From NCBI GenBank assembly GCA_028023455.1, contig JAQFVV010000321.1, forward strand, positions 498,001 to 562,000: a DNA stretch of 64,000 nucleotides, written 5' to 3'. Positions 11,950 through 24,210 of the stretch are shown in pieces (position 1 is the stretch's first letter; the number at the start of each line of letters is the position of its first letter). The notes under the pieces were generated by a model. The model was not told the DNA's origin and did no database searches. It worked only from the letters and a program-made list of their open reading frames with translations. Position numbers and translations under genes: made by a program. The stretch comes from Epiperipatus broadwayi. Taxonomy: Eukaryota > Onychophora > Udeonychophora > Euonychophora > Peripatidae.

Positions 11950-13983
11950 TTATAATGATCAAAATGAAAGTGAAGATCGAATCTAACCGCAAACTACGAT
12001 ATCTGCTCTACAAGGCGCCATCTAGGCATTTAAACCTAGAAAAATTTATAGAGTAGGCAGATACGCGCTGTTAAGATTCCACTTTATTTAAATATTCAGA
12101 TCGTTAGCCCAAGTCACTAGCTCAATGGAGATGCAGAGATAAAAATCTATATCTTAATTTATATCTTAAATATAAATAAATAAAAGCCACTGCCAGAAAT
12201 TAACACATAAAAATATTTATTTACGCACATATAAAATAACATATAAATTTTGAGGAATAAATTCACCATTTTAGATTTTTCTATTAATCTTTAGTTTTAC
12301 ATTTAAGTAAATTACAATCATGAGTTTAATATTTATTTAGGGAGTCGAGTATGAATAGACTACATAGATCTGCATTTGAAAAGAAAATATTCTTCCCTGA
12401 TTTAACCTTAGGCAATTATATTTCGCAATCAAACCGGCGCCAATCAATCTGATACATTTATGTGTTCAATGTAGCATGAAAATACGACGACACAAAATAC
12501 TATACTGTCAGCAATGTACATCTGAACAGCAAGTAGAATTAGAGAAGACATTGTCTCTCCACCAACAGGAATATCACATCTGTTGGCTAGTAGAACAATA
12601 AACATAAAACTCCATAGGAATGGACTGCGGTCCTTTGCCGTCTTACAAACCCATCCATAGGCAAACAGAAGGTGTGTGGCGTATATATATATATAATCCT
12701 GCCCATAGCAGATCTCATACTACATCTACAATTACACAAATATATCCAATCCATTGAACCAATTCAACTATGAAATGAATAACCTAAGATTACCCTCCCT
12801 TAATATAACTTTACAAAACTATATAGCCATTCACGCCCGACTTAAATTTAACATTTAAATACGTTCGCACAGATTATTTTTATAAATTTGTTTTTAAAAT
12901 GTTGAGTATAGATTGGCTACACAGATTCCACGGTTAAAAACATCCAAATTAAACACAATCGATCAAAATACAAAATCATCGATAACGTCAATTGCAAAGG
13001 GAATACACAAGGCCCCATGGCATTCATCATAAGATGCCCGCATTAACATCGTTGACCTATATATTCTAATCAAATGTGAAAACTTCAACATAATCAACCG
13101 CTAACGAATCTATGCAACATCTATACCCAACCTAAATTTCATCATTTAAAATTTAAACAATAAACAATTTATACAATAAGAAAAAAAAATGGAAATGATT
13201 TTTATCAATCGGAAAACATATAAAATTAAACATTATCAATTTGATTTTAAACTTAAAAAAGTCAGATGGAAGTTCATAAGCTTGAACGAAAGTTCTTAAT
13301 TATTTTTAAATTTAGAGTTCATGTCAATATAGCTTACGGTAGAAGAGTCCAGGTTTCTGCTTTTAATTCCTGCGATGCCTCCATTGGAAGATAATGTTCT
13401 GGAGATGGCAATAGCTGGTTCAAGGTATCACAGTCTTTTTCTTTTTTAAATAGAGAGTGTGGTATGTGCGTCCTACCACAACTCTCAAACACACAACACT
13501 GGAACTGTCCAAAAAAAACTGTATTTCTCTTTTTATATTATCCACACGGATTCAATCAACAAAACGTCACTAATCCATCACTTTCGTTAGGGTCCGAGCC
13601 AAGGCTTAGTGCTTCCATTGGTCAAGCTAATTTTTCTTTATTCTCTTATCCAATTTTCATCTCATCATTTTAATTATACAAGAGCCCAAGGCTAGCTTGC
13701 TTTTCAAACAATTTATAAACAATCATTTTCATTTACAGATTACAAGAATTAATTAATACCTGTTTTTATTTTTAAATCTTGTACTTTTTTTTTATAAAAA
13801 AGTACGTTCAAATACTTATTTATTTGTTTTTTAAAAAACAATATTTTTAAAGTTTGGCAACTGTGCGAATGTATATACGTTTAACAAACATTTTAATTTT
13901 AGCGTTTAGTTTTTTACTTTTATTTGCGATCTTTTAAGTTTTTATTTTAAATTAATGTAACGACATATTTATATATCGTTACA
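11950..13983 (-). repeat. A segment, copy 3 (putative 5' LTR)
   Basis: About 2034 bp. It ends exactly at CGTTACA, after which the interrupted Penelope-like sequence resumes. This clean end is the main reason to treat A as a unit with defined termini rather than a random duplication. Confidence 0.65.
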
Positions 13984-14085
13984 ATATCCATAAAAAATTT
14001 CCCCTGAGCATTTGAAATATAAGGAATAGATATCCATTTTTTTATTATTCATCTTCAACTTTTTAAAATCATATAACTTTTTAAA
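13984..14085 (-). pseudogene. Penelope-like element, left inverted copy (part 2)
   Basis: This continues the minus-strand copy interrupted at 6487. It is the approximate reverse complement of 14275-14390, including a shared GAGCATTTGAAAT and ATATCCATTTTT. Together with 5938-6487 it forms one decayed element opposite the + copy, making an inverted pair with a short spacer at about 14086-14216. Confidence 0.7.
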
Positions 14086-14216
14086 TTGACAAGGGGATAT
14101 ATATATATATATAATAAATCAAAAGTACCAATTGTGCATAAGATGGCAACTTTTAGATCTTTTTTTGTTTCATAATGAAAAATTATGTTGTTACTTGTGT
14201 GATAAATTAAAAAATA

Positions 14217-14807
14217 TTGAGATATTTGCCAAGGAATGGCTTGAAGTTGGTTATAAGATTGAGAAGATTAACTATTTTATGTCAATTTAAAAAGAGTTAC
14301 AATGATTTAAAGGAGTTGAAGATGGATAATGAAAAATGGATATCCATTCCATACATTTCAAATGCTCAAGTGAAAATTTTTAAGGATATATATAAGAATG
14401 TGTTCAATGATAATGTTAATAAGTTAGTGAAAAATTCTAAAAGTGTCTTACCTGTCAAGCAAAAAAGTAATGTTGTGTATCAATTTTTTTGTGGATATAT
14501 GTTATCATATATAGGTGAATCGAAATGCAGTATTGAAAAAAGATTAAAGGAGAATGAATTGTCAAACAAGCACGTGAAAAGTAAAAATAATGATGATGTA
14601 ATGACTGGTTCAGGTTTCTTGGCTCATGAAAGGACATGTAAATATAAATTTAAGTTTGATATTGAAAGTGTTAAGATTCTTCACGAAGAGAAAAACCATA
14701 ATAAAAGAAAAAATAAGGAGACAGTTTTAATAAATAGAAATAAAATGGATATAATTAATAGACAAGTTGCTAACATTAAAATTCGGGATTCGTGGGATTT
14801 GAATTGA
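14217..14807 (+). CDS. Penelope-like element GIY-YIG endonuclease fragment
   Basis: The 196-codon open frame covers the end of the RT-thumb linker and the GIY-YIG nuclease of a Penelope-like retroelement. Visible motifs are VVYQFFCGYMLSYIGESK (the GIY and YIG strands), an IEKRLKENE helix, a conserved HERTCKYKF segment, and NKETVLINR, where the catalytic Glu and following Asn are expected. The polymerase domain is absent, so this is a 5'-truncated copy rather than a free nuclease gene. It has no internal stop, unlike most mobile frames here. The inverted partner is at 5938-14085. Homology of the non-coding 3' flank continues to about 14935. Confidence 0.75.
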   Translation: MRYLPRNGLKLVIRLRRLTILCQFKKSYNDLKELKMDNEKWISIPYISNAQVKIFKDIYKNVFNDNVNKLVKNSKSVLPVKQKSNVVYQFFCGYMLSYIGESKCSIEKRLKENELSNKHVKSKNNDDVMTGSGFLAHERTCKYKFKFDIESVKILHEEKNHNKRKNKETVLINRNKMDIINRQVANIKIRDSWDLN

Positions 14808-14935
14808 TGACATTTGCTTCTATTATGTTTTTTGAATTTAACAGCAGTTGAGGGGTTCAGAGATTAACTGAAAGTACTTCTGCGGATTGAAAGATTATAT
14901 ATAATAATTACCATTATATATATATATATATAATG
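14808..14935 (+). mobile_element. 3' flank of the Penelope-like copy
   Basis: After the stop codon the sequence still matches the inverse of 5938-6100 (for example GGTAATTA at one edge and TAATTACC at the other), then passes into a TA run. This marks the approximate end of the inverted pair. Confidence 0.55.
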
Positions 14936-16737
14936 TTAAAGAATTTAAATGAATTAGTAAAAGTTTTAGAATGCTCTTTAAATTAAGTGAAGAAGAAAAA
15001 AAACTATCTCAATTTTTTTCCACAACTATTTAGTTTGATTCTCTTGAGTAAAAAGCACTATATACATTCAAAATTTATTATCTTTTTTTTAAATGAAAGG
15101 TCATTTAATTTGAAACAAATATAAGAACCTTATTATTGTTACAGTGTAAACATTCAGAAATTATCTTTATTATTATTTTTAATCTAAGGACTTTTTGTAG
15201 TCAATTCAACTATTATCTTGCCTATAATCACAAGGAATCTGCAGAGATTCCAACTAGGAGATAGATTCACTAGTAGCTTTATTAAGTCCTTCAATTCAAC
15301 TACTGTAGCCATAGATTTAACAAGATCGAATCCAGCTGGTTTTATTGTTGGATCTGAGGAAAAATTGTTGGAATCTCATAATAATCTCATTTTTAAGCCA
15401 CAATTTTTTTATTGTAGATTCTTGATATTTTTAATTTTCATTGATGTGTTAAAATGTTAATACTATTTGTGACATAGAAATGTACATCATTCTATTCTTC
15501 TGAAGTGGCAATGGACCATCTAGCATTTTGATTACTCAAGCTTACAATGTATAAGTCTGGAGTAAAGTAATTTCAGTGATGTATTGTTCTTAATGCAGAT
15601 GTTGAAAGTAAACACATAAAATCAGTGATGTTTTGTTTGGTTTATACTGTTATTTTCATAATTGAAAAATGATTTGATTCCTCCTTTTTTTATTTTTTAG
15701 AAGATAACCAGAGTTTTATAATTTATGATGCTATTGTAGATAAAGAGAGTAAATCCGCCTTCTCCAGGTTATGGTTTGGAAGCATTCTAAATGTTGAACA
15801 AAGAAACAACATTTAGAATGCTTTTAAGTCTTAGCCTGGGGAGGGTGATTTACTACCTTTGTTTATATACACATTAAGTTATGTGTAGTTTAAAGATGCT
15901 ATAGTAGTTTAGTCTATGATGATAGCTATTTATGACATTGTTGTTTAGATTATCCAATTATGTGACAATAATGTAAGATATCACTCAATTGGAAAAAAGC
16001 ATAAATAGTGCTGGTATAATTCTAAGTCACATTGGTGCAGCTAATATGTATTAGCAAGTGGTGTTCTAAGTCGTTTATCTTATTATTTTTCTGCATCGAA
16101 GCAATAAATTATTTCATTTTTTTCTTCTTTTAATTATAAACCAAAATTAACATATTTCTGAATTCCTTCATGCTTTTAATACTTTCTATTTCAATCTATC
16201 TCTTCTACAAAAATCTAATATATATATTATTAAAGTTTTGGAAAAAGTAAGACAACATTTTCTTTCTTAGATGTTTTTATTTTTTGAGAACCAATTAATA
16301 AATATCTTTTCTTTTTTTTAACAAGCTTCGCTTATGTTCACCTTCTTTTTTTTTCTTTTTACTTTTATAACTTCATATATACTAATTAATTTTTTTTTTT
16401 TACATTGTATTTTTTGATTATATTTTTTTCATAGTTTATGTTTTAGAATTATATGTTAACAATGTAATATTGTATTCTATTTTTTTTTATGTATGTATGT
16501 AATATTTTTGGTCTCGTTCATGTTGCTTTTTAGGTCATTTAGCATATAAATTTAAGGGAAATGGCGACACTAAAATGTATACTGTTTGATTTTATTACTC
16601 TGCTAAGATAATGAATGTTCAGAACAACAATAGCAAAAAAACCTGATTTTCCACATATACATTAATATCCTAAAGAAACTTTTGCTGTAGGCTATCATCA
16701 TCACTTTTTTCGACTACGACTCTATTCGAACTATATA
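14936..16737. other. no gene recognised; contains one foldback
   Basis: A frame of about 80 codons at 15218-15460 reads TRNLQRFQLGDRFTSSFIKS, but I do not recognise it. The rest is AT-rich with many T-runs. Confidence 0.4.
15750..15854. repeat. foldback hairpin
   Basis: Two arms of about 47 bp are inverted around an 11-base loop. The inner arms contain AGCATTCTAAATGTTG and its reverse complement, with AGTAAATC and GATTTACT at the outside. No coding capacity. It resembles a small foldback/MITE-like element. Confidence 0.65.
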
Positions 16738-17040
16738 TAAAATTATTGATTTTCTTTATATATATAATATAGGATATATGAGCACAGACTTTCAGATGAC
16801 CCATCACTCTATCTAATAACACTGATACACTCAAGCACATATATGCTGAAAAGACGTATATTGGTGATTATTTATCTTTTCAGTATATATGTGCTTGAGA
16901 GTATCAGTGTTATTAAATAGAGTGGAGAGTGATGGATCATCTGAAAGTCTGTGCTCATATACCCTATATTACATACATAGACACAGGTATATAATAAGCC
17001 TGTGTTTCAGTTATTATATATATAAAGAAAAATCAATAAA
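16738..17040. repeat. long palindrome made of two inverted copies of a short repeat family
   Basis: The left half carries the family end GAGCACAGACTTTCA and the right half its inverse TGAAAGTCTGTGCTC, with about 100-bp arms meeting near 16860. The outer flanks are also inverted (TTATTGATTTTCTTTATA and its reverse complement), but the right side has about 40 extra bases, including GACACAGGTATATAATAAGC. The single-copy form of the family is at 28477, 30876, 44846 and 58572. Confidence 0.7.
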
Positions 17041-18270
17041 TAAAATGTTAAAGTTGATTATGCAATTATCATACAAACTGATCCGTGAAACATAAATAGT
17101 TCACACATATGCTCTTTTAAATTGTATAAATAAAAAAAATACAAATTAAGAACTTGTCTTCCTAAGTCAAAAAAAAAAAAAATGGAAATACGGAAAATGT
17201 TTAAAATAAAAATGATAAAGTTTTATAAAACTAAGTGGTATTAATAAGAATTTTTAATATGATGTAAAAAAAAAAAAAAACAATTCTAATATTCCATGTC
17301 ACAGCGTTAATAATAATCAAATGTTTTTATTGGTTGGGAATTCCTAAGAAGTTTGAGTCCTAAAAATGACAAAGCTGGGCAGTAATATATGGACCACAAG
17401 CTCCAGAGTCTGCGACCATCATTGTATTAATATTGAGACTCCAAAATAAACTGTTAAAAGATGGGACCAATGGCAATTTACCACTGATGATGATCAAGAG
17501 TTATATGTTTGTCGTATTACTCTGTTGCCTAGTTTTACGTCTGCCTTGAACATATATGCAGTTAATAAGGATATGTATTTTTCTTCAGAATTTTACACAA
17601 ATACCACATTTGTATCACCAATTTGTTTCATTTATCACATGATATTATTCTCAAGCTACTTTATAAGCACAAGTAAAAAGTAAAACAGTATGGAATAGCC
17701 TACTACTTGTTAAAGATGGCTTCACAGAAGACCAGTGAAAGAGGGCTCACTATTTACCAGTCTAGTCAACTGCCAGATGATGAAAATAAAAAGGTTTTTT
17801 CCTTCCTTATTTTATCTTTCAGTTACATTTAGCTATTCATTGACTAAGCCATAATGGATATCTGGTTTTGCTGCAGGCCTACTATTTAAAGAAAATGTTA
17901 AATTTGCTTGGAATTTCTCAGCTATCTGAAAAGTTTTTAAAGTTATACCTGAGTTTAAACCCTCAATCATAAGATGGCAAGTCCATGATGATTATTTCAA
18001 CATGAAGCTATTTAATTATATATAAATAATTGTACAATCCCTTTTTTCATTTGTTACATAATGAAAAAATTGATTTTTTAATTTTTACTCCTTTTTTTAA
18101 ATATTTATTTTTCATTTTGTGAATAATAAATTGAGGATTTTACATAGATCATTATGAATATTGTTTCTCTCTTGTTTAATGTGATATTTAAGAAATTAGC
18201 CATTATAGAAAATCAGAATATAAATTTTAAGCTTTTCTTTAAAAAATGTTTACTGTGAATATGTGTTTAG
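17041..18270. other. probable upstream intron of the TatD gene
   Basis: No TatD exon was found here. A short frame from 17716 (MASQKTSERGLTIYQSS) has no recognisable homology. It lies upstream of an exon that begins at an AG acceptor, so it is presumed intron. Confidence 0.4.
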
Positions 18271-18351
18271 AAACAGAAGTTGTTTAAGCAGTTGCCAATG
18301 GAAAACATTGTTCTTGAGACTGATTCTCCAGCTCTTAGCCATGAACCACAG
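18271..18351 (+). CDS. TatD-family DNase (TATDN3-like), penultimate coding exon
   Basis: TatD proteins are metal-dependent hydrolases with a TIM-barrel fold that act as deoxyribonucleases. This 81-bp, phase-0 exon follows TTTAG and ends before GTGAG. It encodes 27 residues: KQKLFKQLPMENIVLETDSP, then ALSHEPQ. LETDSPAL is the hallmark of the last conserved TatD motif, where the Asp binds metal. Spacing and sequence best fit TATDN3 rather than TATDN1 or TATDN2, as animal TATDN3 has a QKQKL..QLP segment just before LETDSPAL. The next exon is 6.6 kb downstream. Earlier exons (HxH motif, barrel strands) were not found. Confidence 0.88.
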
Positions 18352-18559
18352 GTGAGACAATTGAGGTTTTGAATTCCACATTATTTTTGTGTGTAATTCT
18401 TAATTTGTTAATTATTAATTTTTATGGGTGTGTGTGAAAATCAGTTGACAAATATCTTTTCTAGTCAACATAATTCATTTCAGAATGAAAGTCTCCAAAT
18501 GTAATCCATTTTATTCTTTATCCTGCTATTTTTTTTCACAATACTCCAGCAAACTTTTT

Positions 18560-20010
18560 TCATTTATTTTTTTTACTAGAGACTTTTTGATTTCTTGGGG
18601 TTGCAATTTAAGTCTTCAAATGTCCACCTAATATTATCTATTCTATTGATATGTCTATTTCAGTTTTACTTTGCCTTTCTTATTTCAGTAATATTTGTTT
18701 TTCTTTCACGTATATATTTTTAATTTTTACATTGTATTTCCAATATACATCTCACCATTCTTTGCTGCATAGTTTGAAGTCTCTATTGCCTTTCTATTTA
18801 ATGTCTAAATCTCAGATCCAATGGTAAATTTTGGTAAACATATTTATTAAAAGCCTTTAATATTAAATTGTTTCTATCAAATGCAATTCCCCAATGTTTA
18901 ATTCTATGAATAATTTAATCCATTATTTTTTCATATGAATTAAAATCCGTCCAAAATATTTTTATTCATTGCTTTCAATTTTTTCGTTCCTTTGGTTTTC
19001 TGAAAATCCATTGAACATTGATATTTTTATCATTTATCTTTAAACTTATACTTGGCTTTTATTTGATGATTGTTGTAACATTTTCTGAAGCATTATTCAT
19101 ACAAACAATCAAATCCTCTGTAAAATTTATATGACATTTGTAATTTGTATTTATTTTTATTTCTTTAACTTCCCATTTTAATACACAAAAACTTTTTGTA
19201 AAATTGCTGTAAAAAGTTTGGAAATACAGAATTATTGTATCATATAATATTATCAATACTAATCTTATTACTATCTTTATGTAGTCTAATAACTATTGCT
19301 GCATTTTGAGAAATATTTTCAGGTTTTCTGTGTCTATGTTTTGGTATTTTAAAACTTAATTAATGCAGAAATGCTTATAGAATGAATGACTTTTCATAAT
19401 GAAATGTAAAATAGTAACTCATACTTATTGATCCTTTCTATAATCTCTCTACAAGTCTAATTTGTTGTTGTTTTTATTTCTTTAAATCATTAGTTTTTTT
19501 GCAGTCATGTTTTAATATTCTTATGTAATGCTAATAAAAGACTGATCGATTTGTTATTTTTAATATCTTTTTTTTTAACCTTTCTTAAATATTAATATTA
19601 CTACTGTGATTTTCCAATCATTTGCTAAATTTTTATTATTTAAACATTTGGTCTATAGATTTTCCAATAATTTCTCTATTTTTTCATTTGCTTCTTTTAA
19701 AATGTTTATACTAATTCCATCATTTACTGTAGCATTTTCACTTTTTGTAGATTTATCTGTGTGCCTCAAGGTATTTTTTCTTTTGCAATTTTTACTACCA
19801 ATATGGTTTCTTATAGAATTTTTTCACACATTTTATTATATAAATCCTGTTTTAATAAACTTTTTTTATTGTTAATTTAACTCTTTTGAATAACAAAATT
19901 TTGTTTTATACTTGTGAGAATTTTGTTTTCTTTTTTAGCAAACAATTAAACATTCTTATATAACATACATACATAATCAGTTATTTAAAATGGATTCTAA
20001 ATAAAATATT
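18560..20010 (-). pseudogene. RTE-type LINE fragment (reverse transcriptase and C-terminus), inside TatD intron
   Basis: The minus strand encodes broken stretches of an RTE-clade non-LTR retrotransposon. Going 5' to 3', the region near 19880-19560 reads like the RT fingers (NDGISINILKEANEKIEKLL, then WKITVVILIFKKG and KNNKSISLL). Further on, near 18800, come RLQTMQQRMVRCIL and NRHINRIDNIRWTFED, matching the typical RTE C-terminal pattern RLQ-MQRRMER and W-GH-RR-D-RW. Many stops and frameshifts show it is dead. It is antisense to the TatD gene. No endonuclease domain was found, so it is 5'-truncated. Confidence 0.7.
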
Positions 20011-20059
20011 GCATGTAAAAGTGAAATATATATTTGTGGACTCATAAAAACAAAAGACT

Positions 20060-20130
20060 TTATACTATAGTGGTAGCGTGACTATCTGGCATAGCTCTAT
20101 TTCAGTTCACCATCTTTTACTTAATGAGAA
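20060..20130 (+). repeat. weak tRNA-like promoter boxes, possible SINE head
   Basis: TAGTGGTAGCGTGA resembles a pol III A box, and CAGTTCACCATC, about 35 bases on, is a poor B-box match. Only box-like similarity is visible and no tail was defined. Confidence 0.25.
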
Positions 20131-20929
20131 TTGGCCCATAACCAATACAGCTAACTTATTCAGTAGTGACCAATAATGAACATCTGGTTATTATTACCTA
20201 GAGTATAAAAGTCCAAGGTAATCTGGGTTGATCAAATGAAAATAATATGATATGCTCTTTACTTTGGTGGGGAAGAAATCTCACTCCTATATACACTTAG
20301 TCTATAGTTTTTTTTTAGTTTCATCTGATGAATAAATACACCAAGAAGATCAAACAGAATACTATAATTTTGATTTAAATTTCTTTTTTATTCATAAAAC
20401 TGAATATAATTCTTTATTAATATCTAAAACATTAACAGATAATGTTTCTCTAATTCCAATATATTTTTATTTTCCTTGATTCACCCTTGTATTTTATGTA
20501 AATATTTTTGAACACCTTTCAAAATAAAAATATAATATAATGGTTAGTTTTTTTGGAAGTCTTGCGATGTTCAAACACTAGAAATAACGGATTGAGCTTT
20601 GACCCAGGAACTTTTAGTTCTTTTTCCATTATTTTACCACTGTGCAAAAATGCACAATACAAGGTTAAAAATAGCATTAGACTAGTTGAATCATCAGTAT
20701 AAATTCTAAATTTTAGAGTGTGAACAACCATTTATAATTATTGCAGAATAGAGTGAAATAGAAGAAAGTGATATTAGCCCAGTCAAAGCATTTGCCTATT
20801 GTATGAGAAAAAAATAAATGAATAAATTTTCATTTTTGTTAGCATAACATAATGATCATATTATCATTGCTAGATGTATATACTTATTGAATAAAACAAG
20901 AAAGAGAGAGAGAAAATGGGCTACTATTT

Positions 20930-23482
20930 CAGTTTGACTTCTTAAGAATTGAAGATGAAGAATTATTATATTTTCGGAAATGTGAATGAAAGAGAGTAAA
21001 TAGATGTGATGATGATTAGTTAGAAAAGATGGGATGTAGAAATTATTATTAAGAAAGATGTTTTAGATTGAAATGAAGTAAAAATAAATTGATTTGTAAT
21101 GAAGTATATTTAACTATTTGAAATAGAAAACATGTGAACGGTTGAATGAGAGTATTTGGAAATATTTTATTATATGAATCTACCAAAGAATCATTGTAAA
21201 ATATTAATTATATATTACGCAAACAGATACATTAATAAAATTGATGAATTAGAAAATGTGAAAGAGAGATTGTTGAAAAGTATGTGTGAGAAAAGCAGAG
21301 TAAAATCATTCATGATGAATAATTTATATGAGTGAATTATGATCTGAAACTTATGAAGAAAAATTTTGGAGCTATATTCTGAAAATAAAAAGGAAATAGA
21401 GAAGATAAAATATGAAAATATTTAGTAAAGAAGAAAAAAGGTGAAATAGTAATCAATTTTTATTTTGAAAGAATTAAGAGTTTCTTAAAGATTCCGGATA
21501 TAAATTTATAAAAAATTAATAGAGATGGATGGAAAATAGCAATAAAATTAAACTGAGATAAGTTTAATAATATTTTGAAAAATTTATAAAAGTCATTAAA
21601 TTGTATGAATAGTAAATTATTGATGAAACAGGTTAATTTGCTTGTTAATATTATTAATTCTAATAGTTTCAACAAACAAAAATGGAGAAAAAATATTTTT
21701 GAAAGGCATGGCATATGAGGAGCAATAAATTGCAGAGAAGGAAGTAATGGTTAGATAGAATAGCTAGAGTAGAATTAATATGGAAATGGAGTGAAATTAA
21801 TAAGCTATTAATTCAGGAAATTAACTATAAGGAAAACAATAGTTGAGAAAATTGTTGGAAATATATGAATAAAAGAAATGAAGATTATATTGCTAAATGT
21901 AGAGTATATAAGTTTGTAAAAGAATGTGGACAAAATATTCCATGAATTTGTAATAAAATCTAGATGTTGGAGAATATAATTCATTAGAAAACTCAAATGA
22001 TGGATACAGAATTGAATAGAATGGTAGGTAAATGAAAAACAAAGAAGCAAAAGATCTGTACGATATTGAAGTTGAAATGTTAATAGGTATAACAAGATAT
22101 GCAAGGGTTAGTTTAAAGAAAGCTTTGATGATATTATAGTTGAAAATAAGATTTTAAACGATTAGAAGAGTATGATAAATAGATTATTACATAAAGAAAA
22201 GATAAAAAAAAAATAGCAGTAGATCATTAATGATACCTTCCTTAATTTATAAATTACTCAAACTTGTTATGAATTCCTGAGCAATAAACCATTCAATTAT
22301 TTATTTATTTATAAAGACTTACATATATTAATGAATATAATAATAAATAATCATAACTTTAAATATCTGTAATTAAAACCGGAAGTCACTACCTCCCTCT
22401 GAGTTACACAATGTCAAAAACTATTAATTCATAATTTTTGACATTGCAGTGTATAACTCTGTTTTATTTGCATATATTAATGAATAGTATTAGTGCATGA
22501 ATGGAAGACAACTAAATTTTGAAAGAGTTTTATAGTAGATTTCATTCAGAGAGATGTATGAAGAAGAAGAATTAATTATTGATATTCAGTTGATAGAACT
22601 GTCTTATAAGGGGAAACAAACCATTACTTATTAAAAGACTTATGATAGTGTGGATAAGAATAGATTGTGGAAAAATCCTTGAAAATGTGAAAATAGATTT
22701 GGAGTTTAAAAATGATTAAGATTTTTTACAATGATAATTTTTTATAATTATCATTTGGTAGAGATTGAATCAGTGGATATTAAATGTGAAATCAGGTTGA
22801 AACAGAGATGTCTATTATCTCTTCATTATTTATTTTGTTTCTAAGAGAATTGGGGGTTGTAATAGAAAAAATGGAGATAATTTTGGAATTCTCATAGTGG
22901 AGGAGATAGTTGTGGGATTCTCATAGTGGGAACCAAAAGAATAAGCAACATGATTCTTAGGGGGAGATGATGTGTACTTTTTGAAATTATGTAGAAGCTA
23001 TTATTAAAGAAGTATATAAAGATAGAAAGAAATATGAAAATTAAATTTATTTGAAGAAATTTCTAAAATATTAGTATTTAATGAAAAGGATAACAAATGG
23101 AAAGTTAAGAATGGAGGAATATTTGTATTTAAATACTTAATAATAAGAGAAGGAATTATTCAGAGAATTGGGAATTAGAGTGGAGATGAAATATATAAAA
23201 AAAATGTTGGATTGAGTAAAAACCTGATGAAATTCTTATATAAGATATATGAAAATGAAGAATAATTTAGAAACAAACTGATAGTGTCTGCTCTAACATT
23301 TGTAAATGAAGCACTTTGTATTGATCAGGATATTATAAATTTATCAATAGAATATTATGTAAGTAGATAAAGGAACAGTCAGTGATTCATTAGATATAGA
23401 ATTGTGAATAGAATATAAGGTATTCAAGGAGAAATGAAATTAACTTTTTTTTAATGAGAGAAATTGAAATGTTTGGAAGATT

Positions 23483-23537
<55 letters not shown>

Positions 23538-24210
23538 TAAAAGCATGAAGGAAGATAAGTAAAAAATAGTGTACAATTGAATTATATGGAGAAATCTACA
23601 ACAAACATGTAAGACAAGAAAGGCTTTACAATAAGTTAAATTTAATAGATTAAGAATTTATTTCTTTGTATTTATATACAATATAATAGAAATTTAAAGA
23701 ATATATTACCAGTATATAATTATGAGGCATTGGAGAAAAAAGTAGATAAGTTGATTTAGAGAAAAGGAAATTGAATTACAGAAAATAAATATAAATAAAG
23801 TAATTTGGAGTTATTTAAGATTAAAAAATATATAGGATGTGAAAAAATGTATATGAGAGTGAATTTATTATTATTTGGGGCAAGGACAGAAGTTTTAGAT
23901 ATCATGAAAGAAAATAAGTGAAATAAGGTTTTGAATTATAGATGTGGTTCTTGTGGAGACAGACAAGAGTATATTGGATATTTATTTTTCAAGTTAAGGA
24001 TATTGAAATAAGGTATGAAAAAATATGAAAAGTGAGCGAAAGGTAAAGGTAATACAAGAAATATTATTTTTTATTTCTATTTTTATAAGAATTAATAGAA
24101 TTAATAAAAGAGGTTTTAAAAAGAAAAAAGCATAAATCAGATGCAAGAAGAATTGGTAATAAGGATTAAGAATTGTATGTATTTACTGTGATACATAAAA
24201 ACTTCAGAGG
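20930..24210 (+). pseudogene. decayed LINE, sense to the TatD gene, inside its intron
   Basis: This long purine-rich + strand region reads, in broken frames, as a non-LTR reverse transcriptase. Near 22630 comes YDSVDKNRLW (motif A-like AYDxVDRxxLW). Near 22800 come MSIISSLFILFLRELG, matching QGCxLSPxLFxxFLxELG, and then an I-E-K helix. The NEKDNKWKVKNGGIFVFKYL stretch near 23080-23130 fits the K-x-K-x...EFKYLG region after the catalytic YxDD. Near 23945, CGSCGDRQEYIGYLFF resembles the C-terminal CxxC...H zinc-binding patch. The YxDD itself is not visible. The clade is uncertain. Its first half (20930-22250) is only tentatively included. Confidence 0.55.
23484..23540. repeat. TA microsatellite
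   Basis: A run of about 28 TA units with one break, inside the decayed LINE. Confidence 0.9.

Larger units (their letters stand above)
6488..13983 (-). mobile_element. tandem non-autonomous LTR-type element, LTR-INT-LTR-INT-LTR
   Basis: Three copies of a roughly 2.03 kb segment (A) alternate with two copies of a roughly 0.69 kb segment (B), in the order A-B-A-B-A, with periods of 2738 and 2724 bp. By eye the copies differ only at scattered bases and in homopolymer lengths. Read on the minus strand, A begins TGTAACG and ends near CGTTATAA(C). B then starts with TGGCGTCCCAAGTGTGG, which looks like a tRNA primer-binding site. This is the layout expected when an LTR retrotransposon becomes tandem by LTR-LTR recombination or repeat insertion. 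No gag, protease, RT or integrase is encoded; the only open frames are 60-71 codon stretches repeated with the unit. The array interrupts a Penelope-like copy. An ordinary tandem duplication of unknown repeat units is the alternative. Confidence 0.65.

Noticed and set aside
15218-15460. 80-codon frame beginning MPIITRNLQRFQLGDRF
   Set aside because: Coding-like at first sight, but no known family, splice context or partner frame supports it.
21460-22104. Minus-strand frames rich in Phe, Leu, Ile that look like membrane proteins
   Set aside because: They are the antisense of purine-rich decayed LINE sequence, which always gives hydrophobic text.
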